Assembly: GCA_947568835.1 (NCBI GenBank)
Contig: OX387609.1
Span: 6,587,660-6,651,659 of the forward strand
Length of the DNA stretch: 64,000 nt
Direction of reading: 5' to 3'
Source of the DNA: Protonemura montana
Lineage: Eukaryota; Arthropoda; Insecta; Plecoptera; Nemouridae
The notes beneath the pieces are model-generated. The model made no database searches. It was not told the origin of the DNA and saw only the letters and a program-made list of their open reading frames with translations. Positions 11,601-23,800 of this stretch are shown here, in pieces. Made by a program: the position numbers and the translations under genes. Numbering within the stretch: the first letter of the stretch is position 1; each line of letters starts with the position of its first letter.

Positions 11601-14600
11601 TTTACAGCGCTACTCCTTTATCACCCTGGTTAGTGCATCACACACCACCTAGGTAGCTCCACTAGCCGCCCATCAGTTCACCTTCACCACCCTGATAGGC
11701 AATCCACTATAAACACCCCCACCCGCTGTCCACATAACACAGGGGGTGGTATTTATCATACGGTAGTTGATGCCAGGGGCAGGTTAAACGCGAAAGTTAT
11801 GGCCCAATGACCTTTGTCAGATGTTTACGATCTGCCTGCTTTGTGGTCTTTAATCTTTATGACACGAGTTAGATTGATGGGGGCGGTCATGGATTGTTAT
11901 TCCATTTAACGATATCAAAGGGAATTTTGACTAAAGACTGATGTTTCGCTGGCGGGTAAATTAATTGTTGTTGGGTGATAAGAAGTTTACGATGAGTTTA
12001 AAATTGAATTAATTGTTTTAATTAGGTTGGGTGGGCTTCGCTTTGCTTGTATTTCATGTGAGGTAATAGGTTTTCGTTCTGTTATGTCATGGGGAGGTTT
12101 TTGCGACTGAAGAGTTTATAACTTAAAATCGAGTTTGACGACACCATCAGGTCAATTGTTTACCTTTCTAAATTAAATTCAGGTTTATCAACAACAAGCT
12201 GCTAGATGAAGATTCTGTCTTTAAAAATTACTCAATCGATCTGCCCTGTATCCGAAACGTTTTTGAAATCTACGGCTTTCTTATTAAGCTGCTTTTTTAG
12301 GATGAAAAAGTCGTTAAATTATAAAAGTACGGACTAACGCAGTGGTAGTACACGCTAAAATAACATGAGTCAAATTCCACTCCAAAAGAGTCATTTTTTC
12401 ACTCTTTCGGAGTAGAAAAGCTATCCACCACAATGTGAGTCAAATTCACTCCTTTGAAAGTAAGAACTTAAATCACTCTTTCAAAGAGTCAAATATACTG
12501 ACACTAGAAAGAGTGATTTTCACTCCTTCGTGGTATGGGAATAGTCATTTCGACGATTGAAAGGAAGTGACACTAGGAAGAGTGATTTTCACTCCATTGA
12601 GGTATGGGGATCTTCATATTAAATATTGAATATACTGGAAATAATTATTTAAAAAAACATGTTTTTTTATTGTTGAAATACAAATAATCATTATCTAGCA
12701 AAGATATTAATATTGCCGGCCACTTGGGTTGGCTTATCTAGTACCACTTGGAGGATGCAATTATTTGATCCTATTGGTGCAGGTCAGCACAAGAATATAT
12801 CATCTCAATAAATTTAATTCAGTTATTTGTTTTTTCAGATAAATATATCAGAGATTGCAGATTTCAGACAATGCTGAATATTGTTAAATAATACAATCTA
12901 GTCCATAGATGAAATCGTATTGAAATTGCAAACGCTTGCAATGCGCGGGGTATTTTATTATTATCAACACTAAAACCGTCTCAAAAATTGATGCCCAAAC
13001 GGGAACTCGAACCCCGAACTCCATCTATGTGATAGGTGAAGATCAGGGTTCGAGTCCCGGTTTGGGCATCAATTTTTTAGACGGTTATAGTGTTAATAAT
13101 ATTAAAATCTAGTCCATCTTCTCTGCAATATCCAAATTAATGAGTGAGGCATGCAATCCGTCCATTGCCAGAAGGGACTTAATATCCATGTCATAGATTT
13201 GTGCTTCAATGAAATTATAAAAACGACTTAGTTAAGATGGGTAAGTGACACTTAAGACAAAAAAGGTTTTGAATAGTGTGTCAAAGGCCTTAACTGATGA
13301 AGTCCTGACTGGAATGCAGTGCATATCAGCAATGATAAAATAACTGCAGTTTTCGCTGCCTGGTGGCCCGACGTAGACGAGAGATGGCTGCAAATTGCTC
13401 TGGATCCTCGTTTTGACGAGATGCCCGATGTCTATCCCTGTCTGTCTGTACCTGAAAGAATACATTGCAGTCAGATTAGAGACGATTTTGACGGAGATCC
13501 TTCAGGTCGTGGACTTTTAAAATGATGCGGTGTACATACCTCAACGAATTGCACCAAGCTTTTGATAGAAACAGCTGTCGGTGATCTTTCAGTTGAGGCA
13601 CTGCTGCCGTCCTCACTGTTAGGGACAAATGGAAAACAATTAGCTCTATCACTGCGCTCTCTTGCCGTCGATATTCGTTGACATTCGAACAGTCTGATTG
13701 TTTTGAATGCTTTATTATAAAAAAAAGAATCGTATAAAAACCTCATAAAAAACTTTCTTTTGACCTATATAACTCATGCATTTTCTGCATAATAACAAAT
13801 AAATGTGTGGACTGTGGTGCAAGATTGAATTATTTTGGCCGTGTTTGGTAGTGAATAGTGACGAAACTGATCATTTGGCATACATTTCATTTCAGTACAA
13901 TTAACTAATAAGCCTCTATTATGCCACTGGTTTTATAATTTTAGTAAGAAAAATAGGGCTTACCTTTGATAGCGTCTGCCAACGTCTCGGAGACTCCATT
14001 CGCCACTAAATACACACGCAAGGTCTCGATGTCAAACTTTTCAACATCACCCATGACTTCGCAGAGGAACACCGATAGTGGGTGGACTCACATACCGCAC
14101 CGCGTAACGGACAAATACGTTCACTGGAAGACACTGTCGCGCGTTGTGATTCATGAATACTCGAACGCGCTAACCCAAAACACAGAAAGTGAGAGAGTCG
14201 TCCAGAGCGAGGTTGCTGACGCCTGTATTTCCCATGTGTTTTAGTACAGATATTATCTTTGTCAACGAATTTGGTCGCATAAGCAAGAAATAATCTATCT
14301 GCATTTGTCCGCTAATTCACTTTTTTGTGAGTTATTATCGCCCTTGTTAATGATTCAACGATCTCTGCCACTCATATAAAGAGCTAAATCTGCTCACTCT
14401 TTCTAAATGAGTGGAATAACAACTCTCCAAAGAGTCAATAAAACTGAAATTCACTCATGAATGAGTCAAAAAAGACGTGACTCTTTCAAAGAGTGAACAT
14501 TTCACTCATGTTTATTTAGAGTGTAGACTCTTCGGTAAGCCTTGTCATAGCCAGTGCCAGTCCTCAGTCCTAGGTCATAGCCAGTTCTAGGTTTAGGGAG

Positions 14601-17600
14601 ATTTGTCGTTGGTTTCTCCTTTCAAAGTCAAAATGTGGAGCAAAATAATTTGTTTCCTCGCGTAAGATTAGTAGCGACAGATGCTCGGGTTGCTTGCTCA
14701 CTGACACCTGGAAAACGTCGGTGAAAAACGACTCAAAGAAGGGGCGACGAAGTGAACAAGCGAAGGACAAATGCAGGAAAACCGTATCTCGTTTCCTATT
14801 TCTAGACCAATTTAGGCGATTTCTAACAAGAATACTTCTCTGAGAAAGCATTCGACTGAAATACGAAGCAATACCGTTTGCTTTTGTATAGCTAATTAGA
14901 GTTTTCTTTCTTCTCCGTACGACTTGGATGTCGAATCCGGGACTTTCTGACAGTAAAATGATACTAGTTTAGACAGTTAGTTCTGTCGTACAATAAACTA
15001 AATTAGTGCACAAGCTAAAGCTTAACAAAGCTAAAGTTTAGTCGTTCTAAACGACCAAGCTAAAGTTCTCGAAACAAACCACAGCGCATTTGCAATTCCG
15101 TTCGATTTCATATCCCAGAAAAAAACCAAATGTTTGTCTATACCCACTAAAAAAAAAAAAAAACTGTCGAAACCCTTTCATAAATCATTATCAGCTGTAA
15201 GTGGCGATGCGATCGCGGTGTTTTTCCTCCCCGACTTCCGGTAAAGGTCACATCCGGGGTTGACAGCTAGAATGCACCCAATACCTTGATAGGTATTCGT
15301 CGTCGCGGTGGAATTCTTTTATCTGCATTTAAATTCAAATTAAATAAATACCACGGCAGCTTGTTGACAGTTTTTTTATTGCTGAACTGGAGGCAATTTT
15401 TTTCTTGCAGTGCCAGTTTTCAAGAGGCACTTGCTTACTGAAAATAACTGTGCGAGCGTGTTTTATTTAGTTGGAACCCGGGTAGTTACGACCTGTAGTT
15501 CGGTTGTTAGTCAAACCTAGACGCAGGGCAAAACGGTAAGGGGTAACTAACGATGCTTTGAATGCACGAACGGATAAACACTAATTAGAAGCATCTCGTT
15601 TATAGTGGAGGTTTAATTTTTCCACAAACCAAGGAAAAATAAGAGGAAAAACATAGAAACGTATGAAACCGAATACATTTCTAGCAGTACTTTCATGCGC
15701 CCGTAGCTCTTTTCTATACCAGTTGGTCACGGTGATTTCAGAGATGTCTGAAATTACACTAAATAGCTTTTCCTTTAATCACCTTGCTTCAGTCGGATGG
15801 CTCGCGCTGCCAATTTACCTTAGGTTTAATTAATAACTCAGTTAAACGCGTAGATAAGTTGCCAATTACCGCTACGACCTGGCCTCTAAAACGTCATCCC
15901 CCAAACCTTGCATTGCAACCAGTTTGCATTGGTCACTTATAAACTCTAGCTGCATTTTGTCTAGACCTGTATTAGTTAGAAATTAATTAATGATTTAAAT
16001 AACTAATCGACAAGAGTTCGTCTTCGCGTGGACACGGCCCAAGTTCATGCCCCTCCGTTCACCCCCCTCATTGCTATACCGCGTGATGTTCACGATCGAT
16101 ATGGCCGAGGAAAATCGTTAGCTTTCACGTTTTCCTCCTGCCGTCGTCGCATTTTCATGCATTAATGATTTGCGTGAGTTTTCCTTTTTTTCCAACGCAT
16201 TTTCTCGCTGTTAGGCCACCTCTATGGTATAACGTAACATGAAATTACAATTTAATTATCTATCGATTTCCATAATGGTCTACGTTTGTGAGTGTGTGTG
16301 TGGAGCTATTTTTTTTTCCTTTTTTTTTACGTTATGTTTGCCGTTCCATATGATGCTAGGTGGTTAGACAGCTTGTTTCAGCGCTGTGACACGTGCAACT
16401 GGGGAGATATGCGAGCCGCTCAGTAGCTTTTTGCCAGTATCTACATGGTTTTTCGCAAAAAATGAATAAAAGGGTGAAAGCTTAATTGGCAAAAAATGGA
16501 CTCGATACACAATGCCATAATATATCGGGACAACGTTTCAAAATTGAATAGATTATGCTACAAAAAAAACCCTTCACAATGTGTTTGTTAGTAACTTTTG
16601 ACGTTTTACCATAGTTTTGCAACCATTCCCTCATCGACGCAAGCCGATATACCTAATTTTAAACACCTAAATCTGTGCCTAAACCTGTTTCCGTCTCTCA
16701 TCCCTCATTCGCGTTAGTCATCTCTCTCCCCGGCGAGAAAACCTCATCGAAACTTCTATATTTTAATACAATTAGAACACACAAGCAGACGTCAACTGTA
16801 AGTTTAACAAAAACAATTAACACTGCATTTAAACTTAAAGGCTGCTCTCGAACAAACACTCAGGTGAACACATCATTAACAATTACGCTGAGTGTAATTA
16901 GGTTTTGTGCACTCCGAGTCTAACTTTGTTTGTCGACTAGAATTCTGTCCGACGTTTTACTAACAACGTGGTGGTCTCTGCTCGAGACGGTAATCCCTGG
17001 TGGACGCCATGGCAAAGCTGCGCTACATTTCAATGTGAGAGTTTAAACTGATCGTGTAACAGTTGAGGGTCATTGAGGTTATGTAGGTTTAGTCGGAGGG
17101 TCAGCGTTTTTGTTTTAATTTCTGCTCAGCGAACGACTTGACAACACGTGGTTACGGTAATTGCTACTTGATGGCGCAACCTCTACAATTAAATAATTGC
17201 TACTCAAAATATCGTTACAGGTGTATTAGTAGTTGAGGTTAGCATTAATAAAGACACATTGAGCGTAAACCGGGCTTTAAATCGAGTTATGTGCGAGAAA
17301 TAATTAAATTAAATTTCTTAACACTCGAAATACGAGCATCCCACTTTTTTTGTCCGTAAAGTAGTCATTTGTTGGCCATTTTTCGCAAAGACAGCTTATC
17401 ATTTATTTTAAATTACTATCAACACTATAACCGTCTCAAAAATTTATGCCCAAACGGGGACACGAACCCCGATCTCCACCTATCACGGGTGTTGCTATAA
17501 ACCATTGAGCTAATTGGACACTGGCTTTTTGAGACGATGCTAGTGTATTTGATGAGAATGACAGTTCTCCAGTCCCCGTTTGGGGATCAATTTTTGAAAC

Positions 17601-20600
17601 GGTTATAGTGTTGACAATAATAAAATACCCCGCGCATTGCAAGCTTTTGCAACTTAAATAAGATTTTATCCGAATACAGCTTATCATTAGCGCTAAGGAC
17701 AATCCCCAGGATTAAAGACACATTTTTAAACCGAAGATCTGTTGTACAGCTCAATTTTTGCCAAAGTCAACACTCAACACGCTTGCCTATCGGCTGTCGG
17801 CTCTCTGTGCGGGAAGTTGGTTTACCAACGTAGATTTTGCCGCTGTTCCAAGTCAACATTGCTCTTGTAAATACTGCGCTAAGCCCGAAAAGTTAACGCA
17901 ACAATGTTTCAACAAGACGCAGTTCTCGAGGACTTTATTTTCCGTAAATGTTCTGCCGGCAGCAAGACTTTTGCTACCTAGAGGGATTGAAGTCGATACT
18001 CTTCGCTTGTGACTTTTTAAGTAGTTTTAGTTGAAACTTGACTCTGGTGGGGATAGTGCTCTGTACTTAAGAAGGATTGAGACGGTCTTTCGGTGGCCTA
18101 CAGATTATGGTAGTGCACACCATCTCTTTTACACAGCAATCGAACGTATTCCGCAAAAAGCGGATTAGCCGTTTCCCTCAAGACCGAAGAAAAAAATCAC
18201 TAAAATATTTATGTTGTAAGTCTAGCCTCACGGGACACTGCAAATTCCCTAAACCAAATCAAAAAAAAAAAAACTCTTCTGAACGCACAAAAAAAAAAAA
18301 AAAAAACTGCGATCTAGAACAAGAACTCTAGTGGATCCACCCACCCACCGTCCCGGCGCCTACCCCAATCCCAACGCCGTCGCCGCTCGTGCCGACGCTC
18401 GGCGTCGCGCATTCGACGCCCCAACGTCGCGACGCCAACATTGCAATGCACCTCCGCTAGACTCCATGTGCTCCTTGTGTTTACCGTCGCGACGTCGTAC
18501 CTTGATCTTGAATCATTGATGAAGTTCACTCGAGCTTGCTAGAGGGGGCGTGCGTGAGTGTGTGTGATATTTTGTGTGCGTGATTTGGAAAACTGCACCG
18601 ACATGGACTGGGGATTGAGACGTATGTATTAGTTTAATTTTGTGTCGTTTGTTAAAGTTAAATGGTTGGTAGAATTGATTGATTTGTGTTTTGTTTAAAA
18701 AGCATGAGTTTCCTATGCAACACTGAGTTGGCACGTGTGGTGCTGTTGTAGTAAACGCTTTCGCTTTTCGTTAACTTTTCTTTATTGCGTGGAAAGCCTC
18801 TTCCTATTCAGTAAGTTTTCTTGATAGAGACTTAATTCTTCTGACCGTAGAGAAGAAAATAGAGAAAGTAGGAAAGATATAGCGAGAAGGATTAGTTTCT
18901 GTAATGTCTCTAAGAGTTGAGCTACAACATTCTTTATATATACAGAAAGTAAAGCATCACAACACAACGAAAACGTCATTATTACTGCGCTAGCGATACA
19001 GGTCTACTCTTTGTGATTCTTGGTGCTCCAACAATAAAGTTTCCGCTGTACGGTTATTTTCATCCACGTAGATGCTATCGTTCACTGACATGCCTACACG
19101 GCCGAGCCCTTTTCATACGTTTTATCCATCAAATCCATAACCATGTCAAATAGATTCTTTTGTAGCTCTCTGTCGAATCAGAAGCAATGTTGACACAACC
19201 CGTGAGCTCGTTTTGTACCAACTGGGAAGTATAAAAGCAGGTTCCTCGAACTACGCGGTGCTCGAGATGTAAATGAGTGTCCTCGGCAACCGTCTCGTTC
19301 TCAAAGGTCACCCCATTCCATCGCGTAGGGGGATGCGAAACTAGGCGACCACAAACACACGAGGCTGTTTCGCTCTGTCAAAGGAATACCTTCAGACACT
19401 TCTCACGATATTTGATTACTCCGGCTTAAGGTCAAAGCGAGTTCACATACTAAACAATGTTAGGAGCGATGAACTAAATTACTAATATCGACTTCGCTAA
19501 ATAGCTTTGAATCTAGGTTCGATTGAATGCTGGCCCCACTGTTGGTTGTTGTAGATAACCTCACTAAATTCGACAGTAATAAAGCGTACCTATACACTGT
19601 TAAACACACGTAGATTTTGCTCGATGTAAGAGATAAAAACTAGTGCAGTCTGTCTTTTTTGTTCCCTTACCAACCGAGCTGAAATACGGTTACACATACC
19701 CTGTTACGGTACTAAGGTTCAGAATCGCAAAGTCTAAATAAAAATATATCTGCCAGTAACAACTCATCTCCATGGTTACAGCCAAGCAGATGCTTCAATT
19801 CTCATCTGAACCGCAAGAAATCTTTTTACCTAATGTCATTTCTTAACTCCTAGATAAAGTAGCAGTTAAGTTATTGCCATGGCAACAAGCAATCACAGAC
19901 AGTGAAAGTCAGCTGTTTCTGAGTGTTAAGAGCTTAAATCGGAGTTAAAAAAAATTGTAATACCGGGCCTAGCAGGTTGACACGGGTGTATTGAGTGCTT
20001 GTGGTCAACCCCCTGCAAAAGACGTCGCACGATGTGTGGAAACATTCCTATTAGGAATATAGAATACAATCGGTATTGCTATCCTCAACGTTGCTAGCAT
20101 TGATAAAGCATTTTACTCAGTAAAGGAGTATTGTGAAGAGCTGTAAAATTAATATATAATTGTTGTATTCTTTTATGTATGTTTCGCTGTATATATATGT
20201 AAGCATTGTATCTATTGTATATATTGATTGTATTCTGAATTGTAGAACTGACAATTTCCAATACTCTGGAACGGGTCAAAGGAAAATAAATAAATAAATA
20301 AATAAATAAATAAATTGAGTTTAAAGGTATAGCCAGAGGGCCAGCGTTATTGATAAGCTTTCTGCTGTGAAATCGAGCCGGCAACACGTGGTAAATGTAG
20401 CGTGGCCATCCAAAAGCGCTTGCGGCCGTCCTTTTTAACGAATGTATACAATGAATTAACACGACTTAAAATATCGATACTAAGTGTAGCAATCGTTGAG
20501 GTTAGCATTAATAAAGATTATTAGAGCGTAAACCGAGCTTGAATGCGAGTAAAAACGAATCGAAATGTGTAAACTATCGAAACGACGGTGATCCCACCGG

Positions 20601-20811
20601 GCAGCATCCTTCATTTTTACTATTTTATTTGACTTTCGGCGGTTATTTTTCGCGAAGACAGCTAAATATTAGCGCTAAGTTAGTGCTCGAAGGCACATCA
20701 ACCTAGCCTAAAGGCACAGCTATAAGACGACTCATTCTGAGCGCTATTAGCGCTTGTACACGATCAGATGTGGATAGTTTTGTCGGAAAGGTCATCCCTC
20801 GTGAGAGGGAT

Positions 20812-20845
<34 letters not shown>

Positions 20846-23800
20846 TGGGGGGGGGGGGGGGGGCTAAGTGTAATGCACACGGCATGCGTTATTGACGATT
20901 TAACTTTGACCGGCCGATGACAGTTTGTGGTACCACGTTATGCCGAGAGATTGCGGGGTTAATAAAGGCGGTCATGCACGAGTTTTCTAATGTTTAGCCC
21001 CCTTGTTGAAGAGTCTTGCGTTGTAATTTGCGACAAAAGACGAGAGATACGCGACACTTTTATACAGCTTTGAGACGTGTTAAAACTAAAATATGCAAGA
21101 ATCTTGAAAAGGTCAAATGAATCGGCGATAAATTTAGTTCTATCGTTCAATCAGTGGATTTGGTCGACTGGAAGTCTGTCGATAAAAGTGATTTGATTGC
21201 GCTGCCTTCTGAAACGGCGCTGACGATTTTATGTTGTATTTACTCTACTTTGATTCGATTTGACGACATTATTAAGTTAGGTGTAATTTGGTTTGGAGTT
21301 GCATATGAACACAAATCACAGAGTCTGTTTGTGTAGTTGTGACATGACTTCCGCCCGTCGCTGTGCTAGCTCGTGCCAAAACTCTGGTCGCCGCTAGCGT
21401 AAAGTTTTCGCGCGACATTTTTGCGAGTCTACCTTCTTCAACAACTGATCACAAATGCGCGATTTTTCCATCGTCACGTGTGAATTTCAATCGCAATGTA
21501 ACGAAGCCAGAAAACCGGCATCGAGACGTTTCCTTCAGCTTGAAAAGCTACGATTGCTGTGACGTCATATTCTTCTGGTCGCGTAGACGTTCCAAGCTAA
21601 GAGAGTATTCGTTGCCAGAGAGTGGCCAACCTCGCGTTGTTCCGATACTTCGTGAGAATCACTTAAATCAAGCATTTTGCTGAAAATTCGGTACGCTGCA
21701 CCAGGATTGTATAGCACATTTTACAATCTTCCTCCTGCACGTAGCACATTTGTTGCAGTTTCTCTCATTGAAACCACAGCCCCTGAAAATTACATATAGA
21801 CATTTTTTTTTTTATTTTCTCTTTATTTTTTGCTCTCCAAATCGCGGTTTTGTAAGGTTTGGAAAACTGGGTTTCTCCTCCTCCCTTCTAGGCAAGGCTA
21901 GGTTAGGTTAGATTAGATTAGGTTTGGTTAGGTTGGGTCAGCTTGGGTTTATCATAATCATTCACTGACGCCATTAGACCATAGCCACACGACCCGAAAT
22001 CAAAACAGTGCTCAACTCAACCCCACAAACCAATCAGACAACCACACCGCTTGACCTTCACAATTCAACCTTGGCCGAGACACACTTGAAGTCAATCACT
22101 CTACCACCATACCGATGCCCTCGTCCCTCCTCGTCATCACCCACGGTTCACGGCACTTACAATCGTATCGCTGTCACCTGGCCGCGACTGCCATGCATTA
22201 TTCAGAGGACGCTTGTTCGGGACATCCCTGCCAGGTCCAGACGCGGGATGACAGGGGGTACCAGTGTTGTGACGCGACCAGCTCATGTCATGTCACGATT
22301 ATGCTCGACTCGGTGCGTTTTGATAGGGTTTGATAGAGGGGGGGGGGGGGGGGGGGGGGGCAGTGGCGGATATTGGACTAGATAATAGGGTCTTGGGTAA
22401 TGGTGCTATCTAATGCAACGGTAGTTGGACTGCGCCGTGTGGGCAGGGTCACGTTGGAGGATGAGCACTGTGGGGCATGCGATTTTAAAGAGCGCGGCTG
22501 ACTTTTCTTCAGTATTTCTTTTCAATCTGGTAGAGAATGGTTAGTGTTAGTTCGTTGATTATAGCTGAAACATGATAAACAACCAAATATCACTTAAAAA
22601 TTGGGAAAACAGCCGGAGATGTAGTACCCATAGCAACATAATTTGCTAGAGACTTGTAAAGTTTATTATAATTCAGTAGGTGAATTCACTTAAAAGTTAT
22701 GCCGTAATACCATAGCGCTAATGTCTTCGCGAAAAATGTCTGCCAAAGAGCTACTTACCGGGAAAAAATTGACGATATTACTCGTTGCAGTCACCGTCGT
22801 TTGGAGAGGTTACTCGCATTTGAGACTGGTTTACGTTCAATTAATCTTTAATGATGCCAACATCGATGATCAATAATGATATTTTGAGATAAAATTATTT
22901 TCTCGGAAAGGTGTTCTATAAAGGACGGCCGCAAGCGCCATCGGGTGGCACGTAGCGTTACCACGTGTTACCGGCTCGTTTGTTCAGCAGAACGTTTAAC
23001 ATTAACGCTAGCTCTCTGACTTTACCTATCAATTTGATGATAATTCTTAGGCAAAACAGATCGGATTCTTAAGAGGGAAGTAGATTTCGTAATGGCAAAA
23101 GACCGTGCCTTACGAACGTATGTAATTGAGTCAAGACTCAACCATAGCAAACGAATGCGTTGAGAAAATCAATCGCCAAGTTGCACCATGTCGTAACTGA
23201 AGGGTGTGTCCCAGATAAACGGCATCATCATGAAGTCGTCATTAATTCGAGCAAACATCAATTGTCAGCTTAAAAAGCCGACCGCTGGCCGCGCCACTGG
23301 ACTATTTATGAGAGCGAATGTCACACTTGTCTACCTAGCTGTCTGGCTGGTTTCCGATGCGAAGTGAACGACGATCGATCCCACGGGAATATCGAGTTGG
23401 GGAACACTGGTGTGGGCCGTCATCGCCATTCCTCCAGGGAAATGCATTCCCCGACTCTTCCGGGAAATTGTCACTTGCGGATAGGAAATTGTGGGAACGG
23501 CTCGTCCGGAAATGAGTCTAGCACTGAATTGACCTGATATCCCTTTTGTTCAAATACACGAATTGAGTCCAATTCGTTTTTGAAAAAACATTTCTTTTTT
23601 TTTTAAACAAGTGCCATGTTTCTCAATTTTATTTTGAAGCTGGTTTGGGACAAAGACGGTCTTTTGTTTCTTACTTTAGATACTAAGCTATGTCAGTAGG
23701 TCTCTTATTAGAGACGACGACTGAGAACATCCTACTTTATATATACGTTTAACAACAACGAAACCATTCCAGTCTATTTCAAGATAATTGTTCTCCACGC

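Larger units (their letters stand above)
12349..14525 (-). mobile_element. E element: 2.18-kb DNA transposon-like unit with TIRs and ORF remnants
   Basis: The ends are inverted: tacacgctaaaataacatga on the left and, complemented, tacactctaaataaacatga on the right. Both are followed by blocks of gagtcaaatt/cactcttt. Subterminal sites of the type aagagtgattttcactcc are repeated (12514-12531, 12580-12597). Remnants of a spliced-looking gene lie on the - strand (exons near 14054-13964 and 13453-13109), and a B retroposon is inserted at 12907-13105. No catalytic transposase motif was recognised, so the superfamily is unassigned. Confidence 0.75.

Noticed and set aside
22008-22385. 125-codon frame ending in a glycine tract
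   Set aside because: Combination of an S SINE tail and the poly-G run.
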